The notes below the pieces were generated by a model. The model did not search any database, was not told the DNA's origin, and worked only from the letters and a program-made list of their open reading frames with translations. Positions 1-10,414 of a stretch of DNA of 64,000 nt are shown in pieces. Source of the stretch: Paraphysomonas bandaiensis (Eukaryota; Chrysophyceae); the NCBI GenBank assembly GCA_965644295.1, contig CBFFRP010000138.1, forward strand, positions 124,001 to 188,000. The letters run 5' to 3'. Every line of letters begins with the position of its first letter. The first letter of the stretch is position 1. A program made the translations under genes and the position numbers.

Positions 1-3
1 CAA

Positions 4-963
4 GGGCCCTCGGCCCTCTAAAATTAATTTTTTTTCAGTTTTAGCCTCCTGAAGATTTTGATTTGTTATATTATTTCAGTTATTGTCTAAAGATTTCGAG
101 TTTTGAAAAAAGAAATGTGATTGGTTTTTAATTTTGACTTTTTGAAAACTTAGTACAAATTCATTAATAATTTTGTCATCAAGCAGGCGATTAATAATGC
201 ATGATTCTAATTCAGAAGAATCAGGGAGAAAAGATAGTTGTAATAGCGATGATCTCCCTACAACTTTTCAGCGGGAAGGTTTCAGATACACTATCAAGCA
301 GAGGAAGAGGCTTCAAGATGGTTCGGTATAATACATTCTCTATCAGTAAGCCACTGATCCTTATATTTAGGAAATTTGAAGGGTTATTATCGGTGCTCAA
401 AGCACCGGAAAGGAAGAACATGTGGCTGTCCAGCTAAATTGACAATTCTTGTTAACGAGCAAGCAGAAGAATCTGATGAAAAACTGATAATTTCAAAGAG
501 GAAAGAGGAGCACAAATGTGGTGCCGCCACCTTTATATTGCCTTCAGATTCACCAACATCTGATGATAATTCCAAGGAGAGGTCGTCGTTTTGTAAAGAT
601 GTATATGACACAAGTGGTGAAATGAAACAACTAATCGAATAGTTGTGAAGCAATGGCGTTGAAAGATGTTTCGAAGTCCTCCATTGCGATTGCAAATGAA
701 GTTGCGGAAACAACGCGAGCGAAATATAAGCAGCTCGGTGAGAAAATTGATATCTTTATTTTTGCTGTTTTCACTTCATTTTCTTTTGCTTATTTCGGTA
801 GGAATGCCATATAGATATCTCGAAACGTCAAAACACAAAGCTTTGGTGCATCAGTGTAGACGTTTAGAGTTCAATGCTTGTAGTTGTAGTGTGTGTTGTG
901 CGTGTTTTTAATTAAGAATTATTGTTATTATTGTTAGTTGTAGTAGAGGGCCAAATGCGGGCC
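4..963. mobile_element. Candidate inverted-repeat transposon carrying a FLYWCH-like gene
   Basis: Seen: the window opens with GGGCCCTCGGCCCTCTA (4-20). Positions 944-963 read TAGAGGGCC followed by AAATGCG and GGGCC, which is an imperfect inverted copy. The segment lies immediately before the first duplicated F-box/ankyrin unit; the other units are preceded by different sequence at the same point. Inference: a short Mutator-like or non-autonomous DNA transposon inserted at the edge of the array. The left end may lie outside the window and no target duplication could be checked. Confidence 0.3.
197..642 (+). CDS. Small FLYWCH/Mutator-type zinc-finger protein, probably a broken transposase fragment
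   Basis: Two exons are proposed, 197-320 and 371-642, joined across a 50-bp GT-AG intron, giving about 131 residues. After an acidic start the product has FRYTIKQRKR, then YYRCSKHRKGRTCGCPAKL, and later EEHKC. This spacing of aromatic residues, paired Cys and a late His/Cys resembles FLYWCH or WRKY/GCM-type zinc fingers found at the N-terminus of Mutator-like transposases. The frame ends at TAG (640-642). A further open stretch starting MALKDVSKSSIAIANEV (from 653) lies just downstream in another frame, and may be the continuation of a decayed gene or another exon. No catalytic transposase domain is present. The gene lies inside the candidate inverted-repeat element. Confidence 0.4.
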
Positions 964-1927
964 AAAATTAAATTTTTCCGTCTAAAAGCATCAACCTGAT
1001 TCTCAGTTTATAATTCTCGCCAAGAAGTACCGCGTATACAACCAGATCGCTAGCACCGATGTTACTATATATAATATATCTAACTTATAATCTCAGCATA
1101 GAGTGATAATCTTGTTCAGTTATGTAGTTATGTCATATTCTAACATAGTTGGCTCAGCTTCCATTTTTAATGCAATATAGACGTCAGCAAAATATAGTAG
1201 AAACAAATGGTTACATTTTAGTTTAGTAGGAATGTCGGTTAAATTTAGTAGGGACAAATACACTACCGTTCAAGAATATGCCACAGCCATCTGATACTGA
1301 ATATGATTTGAAGCTGTGGTACCCAGTCCTCTCACAGTTAGGGTCATGTCGTGGGCTTGACACAAACAAAACCACTTGCATCGATTGCGGCTACCAGCTA
1401 GATTCTCTCACACATATATATGGTACTTGACTGTACTCACGATTCTATTGCACAAGAAAGGCTTCAAGCCTTACGGGGCGAGACACTACTGCCTTGGATC
1501 ACCCCAGTACTAAAGACTCCCTCCAGTAAAAGCGTGGGACTCACCCCTCCCTCAGATTGAAAGATTCTGGACAGGCATCAAAACTCGAAGCAGTCTGGCT
1601 CATATCCACCTCAGCCTGACCTGCACACATCATTCTGTTGGTCTAAATACCCCATATTTCCAATTTCTTAGAGATTTAGACCATTAAAAGCGGCTTTTTT
1701 GACCACTTTCCAACCAAAGTCAATACTGTGTACTTCTGTCGTGTATTTTTTGTACCCACCTGCCATCAAGTACACTGTAGGTACATACATACGCATAGAC
1801 CGTATATGGTGACATGCAATCATACTGCTGTATGTTCAGGAGGGCAGTGTGTTGATGTATCCTCATATACGATTCGTAGTGTAGTTCTAGTCAGAGTGTA
1901 TGTATGTCAATCTGGTAGTGCATGTAT

Positions 1928-3619
1928 ATGAGCCTCACACACCCTCAGCGTATTATCAGTGTTGACATGTCGAGTATAGCTGATCTTAATGATGATGTTC
2001 TTCGTCTGATCATCTCTATGATCCCACACTCAGCTCTCCTTCCTGTGATGATGACTTGTAAGAGACTTCACGATATGGCTGATAGCACGAGAGACAAGAG
2101 CAGAGAGAGACTTGAGTCACGTGCATCTCACTACTGTATGACCAACTCAATGGTCTCATGGGCTCTGTCTATGGGCTGCCCACACATGCTTATAATGAAT
2201 GGATGCGCACTATACGGCAGAATACAGCAGATGGAATTCCTCATAAGGCATCGTACACATACAGAGGACCCAACACACATATGGGATACAAAGACATACA
2301 ATATGGCTGCAAGGGGTGGACACTTGGATGTGCTGAGGTGGCTTCGTTCACAGAACCCTCCTTGTCCATGGGGTGCAGTCACTTGCCGCGAAGCTGCTAG
2401 GTGCGGACACTTGGATGTGTTGAAGTGGCTTCGTGCACAGGACCCTCCATGTCCATGGAATGCATTTACATGTGAAATGGCTGCTATGGGAGGACACTTT
2501 GATGTTCTGAAGTGGCTTCGTGCACAGGACCCTCCATGTCCATGGGATGCACGGACTTGTGATATGGCTGCTTTCGGTGGGCACCTGGATGTTCTGAAGT
2601 GGCTTCGTTCACAGGACCCTCCATGTCCATGGCGTAAACGGACTTGCTCCGAAGCTGCTAGGGGTGGTGACTTGGATGTTCTGAAGTGGCTTCGTTCACA
2701 GGACCCTCCATGTCCATGGGATGAAGACACTTGTGATAAGGCTGCTTTCGGTGGGCACCTGGATGTTCTGAAGTGGCTTCGTTCACAGGACCCTCCTTGT
2801 CCATGGGATACACGGACTTGCTGCGAAGCTGCTAGGGGTGGACACTTGGATGTTCTGAAGTGGCTTCGTTCACAGGACCCTCCATGTCCATGGGATGCAC
2901 AGACTTGTAGTATGGCTGCTATGGGAGGACATTTTGATATTCTGAAGTGGCTTCGTGTACAGGACCCTCCATGTCCATGGAATGCATTAACTTGTAGTAT
3001 GGCTGCTATGGGAGGACATTTTGATATTCTGAAGTGGCTTCGTTCACAGGACCCTCCATGTCCATGGGATGCAGACACTTGCCGCGAATCTTCTGTGGGT
3101 GGACACTTGGATGTTCTGAAGTGGCTTCGTTCACAGGACCCTCCATGTCCATGGGATGCACAGACTTGTAGTATGGCTGCTATGGGAGGACATTTTGATA
3201 TTCTGAAGTGGCTTCGTGTACAGGACCCTCCATGTCCATGGAATGCATTAACTTGTAGTATGGCTGCTATGGGAGGACATTTTGATATTCTGAAGTGGCT
3301 TCGTTCACAGGACCCTCCATGTCCATGGGATGCAGACACTTGCCGCGAATCTTCTGTGGGTGGACACTTGGATGTTCTGAAGTGGCTTCGTTCACAGGAC
3401 CCTCCATGTCCATGGGATACACGGATTTGTAATACGGCTGCTATGGGAGGACACCTGGATGTTTTGAAATGGCTGCGGTTACAGGACCCTCCATGTCCAT
3501 GGGATGAACGGATTTGTGATATGGCTGCTATGGGTGGACACTTGGATGTTCTGAAGTGGCTTCGTGCACAGGACCCTCCATGTCCATGGGATACACGGAC
3601 TTATGATTATGGCTTCTAG
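1928..3619 (+). CDS. F-box protein with 15 ankyrin-like repeats (array gene 1)
   Basis: Intronless, about 563 residues from the ATG chosen because all four paralogues share it (MSLTHPQ...); an in-frame ATG lies 6 bp upstream at 1922. Residues ~14-60 (DLNDDVLRLIISMIPHSALL, then CKRLHDMAD) have the pattern of an F-box, the SKP1-binding module of SCF ubiquitin ligases. Residues ~130 onward are 15 copies of a 29-residue unit with GGHLDVLKWLR then DPPCPW and TC..AA, matching ankyrin-type helices with a proline/cysteine loop. Repeats 7-9 are duplicated as 10-12 (a 261-bp block). The last unit diverges and ends at TAG. Inferred role: substrate-recruiting F-box adaptor whose binding surface varies by repeat number. 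It could instead be a decaying family member. Confidence 0.8.
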   Translation: MSLTHPQRIISVDMSSIADLNDDVLRLIISMIPHSALLPVMMTCKRLHDMADSTRDKSRERLESRASHYCMTNSMVSWALSMGCPHMLIMNGCALYGRIQQMEFLIRHRTHTEDPTHIWDTKTYNMAARGGHLDVLRWLRSQNPPCPWGAVTCREAARCGHLDVLKWLRAQDPPCPWNAFTCEMAAMGGHFDVLKWLRAQDPPCPWDARTCDMAAFGGHLDVLKWLRSQDPPCPWRKRTCSEAARGGDLDVLKWLRSQDPPCPWDEDTCDKAAFGGHLDVLKWLRSQDPPCPWDTRTCCEAARGGHLDVLKWLRSQDPPCPWDAQTCSMAAMGGHFDILKWLRVQDPPCPWNALTCSMAAMGGHFDILKWLRSQDPPCPWDADTCRESSVGGHLDVLKWLRSQDPPCPWDAQTCSMAAMGGHFDILKWLRVQDPPCPWNALTCSMAAMGGHFDILKWLRSQDPPCPWDADTCRESSVGGHLDVLKWLRSQDPPCPWDTRICNTAAMGGHLDVLKWLRLQDPPCPWDERICDMAAMGGHLDVLKWLRAQDPPCPWDTRTYDYGF

Positions 3620-3854
3620 TAGTGGACACTTGTATGTGCTGAACTTGCTTCTTGTAAAGGACCCTCCATGTCCATGGGATGCGCGGACTTGTATTATGAC
3701 TGCTATGGGTGGACTCTTGGGTGTTCTGAAGTGGCTTCGTTCACAGGACCCTCCTTGTCTATGGAGTATAGACACGTGGAATGTGGCTTCTAGTAGTGGA
3801 CATTTGGATGTGTTGAAGTGGCTTCGTTCACAGGACCCTCAATGTCGAATGTAG
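3603..3854 (+). pseudogene. Frame-shifted 3' tail of array gene 1 (three more ankyrin-like repeats)
   Basis: The 87-bp repeats continue past the stop of gene 1 but in the +1 frame. An ATG at 3603 overlaps the end of gene 1 and opens an 83-residue frame with GHLYVL, DPPCPW, VLKWLRSQDPPC and GHLDVLKWLRSQDP, ending at TAG (3852-3854). Compared with normal repeats (ACTTGTGATATGGCT) the junction carries one extra base (ACTTATGATTATGGCT). It may be a pseudogenised tail, a separately initiated peptide or the product of frameshifting; the sequence alone does not decide. Confidence 0.6.
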
Positions 3855-4327
3855 AAGCTTGCAATATGGTTACTAGAGGAGGTACATTCGCAACAGTAAG
3901 TAGTGGATTCTTCGTATCCGTAGTGGTACACACTGGTAGTATATGCTGGTCACATCGACTGGCTGCACCCCTATTATACCTTGTAGTATTTTTTATTCAC
4001 TGGTAGTTTAAACAGGTCACATCTATTGTCTGCACTCCTATTTATACTATAGTGTTTATAATATAATTAGGTATACTCTAAGATTATTTCATGAAATTAA
4101 AAAAATGATTTACGTTTTAGTATACAATATACCTCATACTATCCCTTAGAAGTACGATAGATACAAATACTGTATAGTAACAAAGACTGACGATTGTTAA
4201 CACCAAATTATGGCGAACCCCGGTTTGATAACCTTGGTAACGGCTCGCTATGCATCAACAGGTTGTATCACGAATAGCACACAACACACAAGTGTAGAAG
4301 CAATATATTATTAGTATTATTGTTTAG
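3855..4327. other. Conserved 3' region of unit 1 with GCGA hairpin
   Basis: No gene seen. The stretch is repeated after every array gene. It contains a hairpin whose arms are GCGAACC (4213-4219) and GGCTCGC (4242-4248), with an inner GGTT...AACC stem. The same element occurs near 7699-7734, 10774, 17710 and 18231. In the unit 2 copy the left arm is GCGAGTCC, which pairs better with the right arm. It may be an RNA 3' element or simply inherited with the duplication. Confidence 0.5.
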
Positions 4328-5459
4328 TCTAAAAGCATCAACCTGATTCTCAGTTTATAATTCTCGCCAAGGAGTACTGCGTATACAACCAGATTGCTAG
4401 CAGCAATGTTACTATATATACTATCTAACTTATAATCTCAGCATAGAGTAATAATCTTGTTCAGTTATGTAGTTATGTCATATTCTAACATAGTTGGCTC
4501 AGCTTCCATTTTTAATGCAATATAGACGTCAGCAAAATATAGTAGAAACAAATGGTTACATTTTAGTTTAGTAGGAATGTCGGTTAAATTTAGTAGGGAC
4601 AAATACACTACCGTTCAAGAATATGCCACAGCCATCTGGTACTGAATATGATTTGAAGCTGTGGTACCCAGTCCTCTCACAGTTAGGGTCATGTCGTGGG
4701 CTTGACACAAACAAGACCACTTGCATCGATTGCGGCTACCAGCTAGATTCTCTCACACATATATATGGTACTTGACTGTACTCACGATTCTATTGCACAA
4801 GAAAGGCTTCAAGCCTTACGGGGCGAGACACTACTGCCTTGGATCACTCCAGTTCTAATGGTTGAGGGATTTGAAACGACCCTCTTTATATTCTTTCACA
4901 AAATTACACTTTTGCACATTCGAGAAACTACTCAACGATAACTTGCTACCGTCTGCCTTCATCTGACATCGCTACATACAGCAGACGAACAGATGCAGTA
5001 TGTAAGTATATGTAATGATCAGTATCTTATTATTCGGGATCAAAGTGAAGGAAAATTACTCTATACAACTGCAGTATAACTACGGCTAAAATACAGATAA
5101 TTGTTATCTCAATACTAGAGGCATCTTGGAACAAAAATATACAAAGGATGCCGATACACATATAATTAATTGTATTTTTCTGTATATTGCCTATCAATTT
5201 TTTCACAACAATTAACCAAAAAAGGGATTTTTCTATTTAAAACTAGATTTTATGCAAAAATCCCCGTACCAAGCCAAAATTCATCCACTATAACGAGGAT
5301 ATCCACCATAATAACGCGAACTGCAGTGCAGTCTGTATATGATGCATCATACTGCTGTATGTTCAGGAGGGCAGTGTGTTGATGTATCCTCATATACGAT
5401 TCGTAGTATGGTATAGTTCTAGTCAGAGTGTATGGATGTCAATCTGGTAGTGTATGTAG

Positions 5460-7151
5460 ATGAGCCTCACACACCCTCAGCGTATTATCAGTGTTGACAT
5501 GTCGAGTGTATCTGATCTTAATGATGATGTTCTTCGTCTGATCATCTCTATGATCCCACACTCAGCTCTCCTTCCTGTGATGATGACTTGTAAGAGACTT
5601 CACGATATGGCTGATAGCACGAGAGACAAGAGCAGAGAGAGACTTGAGTCACGTGCATCTCACTACTGTATGACCAACTCAATGGTCTCATGGGCTCTGT
5701 CTATGGGCTGCCCACACCTCAAACTAATGAATACATGTGCACTATACGGCAGAATACAGCAGATGGAATTCCTCATAAGGCATCGTACACATACAGAGGA
5801 CCCAACACACATATGGGATACAAAGACATACAATATGGCTGCAAGAGGTGGACACTTGGATGTGCTGAAGTGGCTTCGTTCACAGGACCCTCCTTGTACA
5901 TGGGGTGAAGAAACTTGTGAAATAGCTGCTAGGGGCGGACACTTGGATGTGCTGAAGTGGCTTCGTGTACAGGACCCTCCATGTCCATGGGATGCACGGA
6001 CTTGTGATAGGGCTGCTAGGGGTGGGTACTTGGATGTTCTGAAGTGGCTTCGTGTACAGGACCCTCCATGTCCATGGCGTGAACGGACTTGTAATAGGGC
6101 TGCTAGGGGTGGACACCTGGATGTTCTGAAGTGGCTTCGTTCACAGGACCCTCCATGTCCATGGGATGAAGACTCTTGTGATAAGGCTGCTTTCGGTTGG
6201 CACCTGGATGTGCTTAAGTGGCTTCGTTCACAGAACCCTCCATGTCCATGGAATGCAGACACTTGCCGCGAAGCTGCTAGGGGTGGACACTTGGATGTGC
6301 TGAAGTGGCTTCGTTCACAGGACCCTCCATGTCCATGGGATGCAGGAACTTGTAGTATGGCTGCTATGGGAGGACATTTTGATATTCTGAAGTGGCTTCG
6401 TTCACACGACCCTCCATGTCCATGGAATGCATTAACTTGTAGTATGGCTGCTATGGGTGGTCACTTGGATATTCTGAAGTGGCTTCGTTCACCGGACCCA
6501 TCTTGTCCATGGGATGCAGACACTTGTAGTATGGCTGCTATGGGTGGGCACCTGGATGTTTTGAAGTGGCTTCGTTCACCGGACTCTCCTTGTCCATGGG
6601 ATGCAGAAACTTGCCGCGAAGCTGCTAGGGGTGGACACTTGGATGTGCTGAAGTGGCTTCGTTCACAGGACCCTCCATGTCCATGGGATGAAGAAACTTG
6701 TGATACGGCTGCTTTCGGTGGTCACTTGTATGTTCTGAAGTGGCTTCGTTCACAGGACCCTCCATGTCCATGGAATGCGCGGACTTGTGATATGGCTGCT
6801 CGTAGGGGACACTTGGATGTGCTGAAGTGGCTTCGTTCACAGGACCCTCCATGCCCATGGGATGCACGTTCTTGTGAAATGACGGCTCGTACTAGTCACT
6901 TGTATGTGCTGAAGTGGCTTCGTTCACAGGACCCTCCATGTCCATGGGATACACATTCTTGCCGCGAAGCTGCTCTGGGAAGACACTGGGATGTTCTGAA
7001 GTGGCTTCGTTCGCAGGACCCTCCATGTCCATGGGATGCGCAGATTTGTAGTATGGCTGCTCGTAGGGGTAACTTGGATGTTCTAAAGTGGCTTCGTTCA
7101 CAGGACCCTCCATGTCCATGGGATGTACGGATTTATCATCATGGCTACTAG
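5460..7151 (+). CDS. F-box protein with 15 ankyrin-like repeats (array gene 2)
   Basis: Intronless, 563 residues. The ATG is fixed here because TAG lies directly upstream (GTATGTAGATGAGC), which supports the same start in the paralogues. The F-box N-terminus is almost identical to genes 1, 3 and 4 (MSSVSDLNDDVLRLIISMIP). Fifteen 29-residue repeats follow; their order and variable residues (WGEETC, WRERTC, WNADTC, WDTHSC) differ from gene 1, so this is an older paralogue. Several units vary the GH pair (GYLDV, WHLDV, TSHLYV, GRHWDV, GNLDV). The final unit is RIYHHGY followed by TAG. The promoter type is shared with gene 4, not with genes 1 and 3. Confidence 0.8.
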   Translation: MSLTHPQRIISVDMSSVSDLNDDVLRLIISMIPHSALLPVMMTCKRLHDMADSTRDKSRERLESRASHYCMTNSMVSWALSMGCPHLKLMNTCALYGRIQQMEFLIRHRTHTEDPTHIWDTKTYNMAARGGHLDVLKWLRSQDPPCTWGEETCEIAARGGHLDVLKWLRVQDPPCPWDARTCDRAARGGYLDVLKWLRVQDPPCPWRERTCNRAARGGHLDVLKWLRSQDPPCPWDEDSCDKAAFGWHLDVLKWLRSQNPPCPWNADTCREAARGGHLDVLKWLRSQDPPCPWDAGTCSMAAMGGHFDILKWLRSHDPPCPWNALTCSMAAMGGHLDILKWLRSPDPSCPWDADTCSMAAMGGHLDVLKWLRSPDSPCPWDAETCREAARGGHLDVLKWLRSQDPPCPWDEETCDTAAFGGHLYVLKWLRSQDPPCPWNARTCDMAARRGHLDVLKWLRSQDPPCPWDARSCEMTARTSHLYVLKWLRSQDPPCPWDTHSCREAALGRHWDVLKWLRSQDPPCPWDAQICSMAARRGNLDVLKWLRSQDPPCPWDVRIYHHGY

Positions 7152-7400
7152 GGGCGGACACTTGGATATTCTGAAGTGGCTTCGTGTACAGGACCCTCCA
7201 TGTCCATGGAATGCATGGACTTATGATTTATGGCTGGTAGTAGTGGACACTTGTATGTGCTGAACTTGCTTCATTCACAGGACCCTCGTTGTTCATGGAG
7301 TGCAGAAACTTGCCGCGATGCTGCTATGGGTGGATACTTCGGTGTTCATTTGGATGTTCTAAAGTGGCTTCGTTTACAAGATCCTCAATGTCGAATATAG
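7141..7400 (+). pseudogene. Frame-shifted repeat tail of array gene 2
   Basis: An ATG at 7141 overlaps the stop of gene 2 (7149-7151) in the +1 frame and encodes one further repeat (ATRGGHLDILKWLRVQDPPCPW) before TGA at 7261. A second extra-base junction (ACTTATGATTTATGGCT) near 7220 shifts frame again. Recognisable repeats (GHLYVLNLLHSQDPRC, VLKWLRLQDPQC) continue to about 7400. The same kind of junction ends genes 1, 3 and 4. Confidence 0.55.
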
Positions 7401-8748
7401 AATATTCTAACATGGTTGCTAGGGGAGGTATATCCACATCGGGAGGAGGGAGATTCTTCGAATCTGTAGTGGTACACACTGGTAGTATAAGCTGTTCACA
7501 TCTACTGGCTGCACCCCTAGTTAACCTTGTAGTATTTTTTATACACTGGTAGTTTAAACAGGTCGCATCTACTGTCTGCACTCCTATTTATTCTATAGTA
7601 TCACAAAATACCTCATACTATCCCTTAGAAGTACGATAGGTGCAAATACTAAATATGGTATAGTAACAAAGACTGACGATTGTTAACACCAAATTATGGC
7701 GAGTCCCGGTTTGATAACCTTGGTAACGGCTCGCTATGCATCAACAGGTTGTATCACGAATAGCACACAACACACAAGTGTAGAAACAATATATTATTAG
7801 TATTACTGTTTAGCCTTAAAGCATCAACCTGATGCTCAGTTTATAATTCTCGCCAAGAAGTACCGCGTATACAACCAGATCGCTAGCACCAATGTTACTA
7901 TATATACTATCTAACTTATAATCTCAGCATAGAGTGATAATCTTGTTCAGTTATGTCATATTCTAACATAGTTGGCTCAGCTTCCATTTTTAATGCAATA
8001 TGGACGTCAGCAAAATTTAGTAGAAACAAATGGTTACATTTTAGTTTAGTAGGAATGTCGGTTAAATTTAGTAGGGACAAATACACTACCGTTCAAGAAT
8101 ATGCCACAGCCATCTGATACTGAATATGATTTGAAGCTGTGGTACCCAGTCCTCTCACAGTTAGGGTCATGTCGTGGGCTTGACACAAACAAAACCACTT
8201 GCATCGATTGCGGCTACCAGCTAGATTCTCTCACACATATATATGGTACTTGACTGTACTCACGATTCTATTGCACAAGAAAGGCTTCAAGCCTTACGGG
8301 GCGAGACACTACTGCCTTGGATCACCCCAGTACTAAAGACTCCCTCCAGTAAAAGCGTGGGACTCACCCCTCCCTCAGATTGAAAGATTCTGGACAGGCA
8401 TCAAAACTCGAAGCAGTCTGGCTCATATCCACCTCAGCCTGACCTGCACACATCATTCTGTTGGTCTAAATACCCCATATTTCCAATTTCTTAGAGATTT
8501 AGACCATTAAAAGCGGCTTTTTTGACCACTTTCCAACCAAAGTCAATACTGTACTTCTGTCGTGTATTTTTTGTACCCACCTGCCATCAAGTACACTGTA
8601 GGTACATACATACGCATAGACCGTATATGGTGACATGCAATCATACTGCTGTATGTTCAGGAGGGCAGTGTGTTGATGTATCCTCATATACGATTCGTAG
8701 TGTAGTTCTAGTCAGAGTGTATGTATGTCAATCTGGTAGTGCATGTAT
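7401..8748. promoter_or_regulatory. 3' region of unit 2 and 5' region of unit 3 (type A promoter)
   Basis: No gene seen. The region holds the conserved 3' hairpin (7699-7734), the unit start (about 7814) and a 5' flank nearly identical to that of gene 1. The last ~120 bp before the ATG (CATACTGCTGTATGTTCAGG onward) are shared by all four genes and are the best candidate for a core promoter and 5' leader. The more distal part is specific to units 1 and 3. Confidence 0.5.
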
Positions 8749-10179
8749 ATGAGCCTCACACACCCTCAGCGTATTATCAGTGTTGACATGTCGAGTGTAT
8801 CTGATCTTAATGATGATGTTCTTCGTCTGATCATCTCTATGATCCCACACTCAGCTCTCCTTCCTGTGATGATGACTTGTAAGAGACTTCACGATATGGC
8901 TGATAGCACGAGAGACAAGAGCAGAGAGAGACTTGAGTCACGTGCATCTCACTACTGTATGACCAACTCAATGGTCTCATGGGCTCTGTCTATGGGCTGC
9001 CCACACATGCTTATAATGAATGGATGCGCACTATACGGCAGAATACAGCAGATGGAATTCCTCATAAGGCATCGTACACATACAGAGGACCCAACACACA
9101 TATGGGATACAAAGACATACAATATGGCTGCAAGGGGTGGACACTTGGATGTGCTGAGGTGGCTTCGTTCACAGAACCCTCCTTGTCCATGGGGTGCAGT
9201 CACTTGCCGCGAAGCTGCTAGGTGCGGACACTTGGATGTGTTGAAGTGGCTTCGTGCACAGGACCCTCCATGTCCATGGAATGCATTTACATGTGAAATG
9301 GCTGCTATGGGAGGACACTTTGATGTTCTGAAGTGGCTTCGTGCACAGGACCCTCCATGTCCATGGGATGCACGGACTTGTGATATGGCTGCTTTCGGTG
9401 GGCACCTGGATGTTCTGAAGTGGCTTCGTTCACAGGACCCTCCATGTCCATGGCGTAAACGGACTTGCTGCGAAGCTGCTAGGGGTGGTGACTTGGATGT
9501 TCTGAAGTGGCTTCGTTCACAGGACCCTCCATGTCCATGGGATGAAGACACTTGTGATAAGGCTGCTTTCGGTGGGCACCTGGATGTTCTGAAGTGGCTT
9601 CGTTCACAGGACCCTCCTTGTCCATTGGATACACGGACTTGCTGCGAAGCTGCTAGGGGTGGACACTTGGATGTTCTGAAGTGGCTTCGTTCACAGGACC
9701 CTCCATGTCCATGGGATGCACAGACTTGTAGTATGGCTGCTATGGGAGGACATTTTGATATTCTGAAGTGGCTTCGTGTACAGGACCCTCCATGTCCATG
9801 GAATGCATTAACTTGTAGTATGGCTGCTATGGGAGGACATTTTGATATTCTGAAGTGGCTTCGTTCACAGGACCCTCCATGTCCATGGGATGCAGACACT
9901 TGCCGCGAATCTTCTGTGGGTGGACACTTGGATGTTCTGAAGTGGCTTCGTTCACAGGACCCTCCATGTCCATGGGATACACGGATTTGTAATACGGCTG
10001 CTATGGGAGGACACCTGGATGTTTTGAAATGGCTGCGGTTACAGGACCCTCCATGTCCATGGGATGAACGGATTTGTGATATGGCTGCTATGGGTGGACA
10101 CTTGGATGTTCTGAAGTGGCTTCGTGCACAGGACCCTCCATGTCCATGGGATACACGGACTTATGATTATGGCTTCTAG
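8749..10179 (+). CDS. F-box protein with 12 ankyrin-like repeats (array gene 3, near copy of gene 1)
   Basis: Intronless, about 476 residues; an in-frame ATG lies 6 bp upstream. The protein matches gene 1 almost residue for residue but lacks exactly one three-repeat block (87 residues, 261 bp), the block present twice in gene 1. Other differences are few: SVSDL for SIADL near the N-terminus, CCEAARG for CSEAARG, and CPLDTR for CPWDTR in one unit. Promoter, 3' tail and downstream region also match gene 1, so the duplication is recent and was followed by gain or loss of repeats by unequal exchange or slippage. Confidence 0.8.
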   Translation: MSLTHPQRIISVDMSSVSDLNDDVLRLIISMIPHSALLPVMMTCKRLHDMADSTRDKSRERLESRASHYCMTNSMVSWALSMGCPHMLIMNGCALYGRIQQMEFLIRHRTHTEDPTHIWDTKTYNMAARGGHLDVLRWLRSQNPPCPWGAVTCREAARCGHLDVLKWLRAQDPPCPWNAFTCEMAAMGGHFDVLKWLRAQDPPCPWDARTCDMAAFGGHLDVLKWLRSQDPPCPWRKRTCCEAARGGDLDVLKWLRSQDPPCPWDEDTCDKAAFGGHLDVLKWLRSQDPPCPLDTRTCCEAARGGHLDVLKWLRSQDPPCPWDAQTCSMAAMGGHFDILKWLRVQDPPCPWNALTCSMAAMGGHFDILKWLRSQDPPCPWDADTCRESSVGGHLDVLKWLRSQDPPCPWDTRICNTAAMGGHLDVLKWLRLQDPPCPWDERICDMAAMGGHLDVLKWLRAQDPPCPWDTRTYDYGF

Positions 10180-10414
10180 TAGTGGACACTTGTATGTGCT
10201 GAACTTGCTTCTTGTAAAGGACCCTCCATGTCCATGGGATGCGCGGACTTGTATTATGACTGCTATGGGTGGACTCTTGGGTGTTCTGAAGTGGCTTCGT
10301 TCACAGGACCCTCCTTGTCTATGGAGTATAGACACGTGGAATGTGGCTTCTAGTAGTGGACATTTGGATGTGTTGAAGTGGCTTCGTTCACAGGACCCTC
10401 AATGTCGAATGTAG
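10163..10414 (+). pseudogene. Frame-shifted 3' tail of array gene 3
   Basis: This is a copy of the gene 1 tail: an ATG in the +1 frame overlaps the gene 3 stop and opens 83 codons of further repeat units to TAG at 10412-10414. The extra base at the junction (ACTTATGATTATGGCT) is the same as in gene 1. Confidence 0.6.

Noticed and set aside
2131-3339. Long minus-strand open frames antisense to the F-box/ankyrin arrays (402 and 315 codons)
   Set aside because: The 87-bp unit is a multiple of three and happens to lack stops in one antisense frame, so openness is inherited by every repeat. No start context, domain or independent conservation supports a gene.
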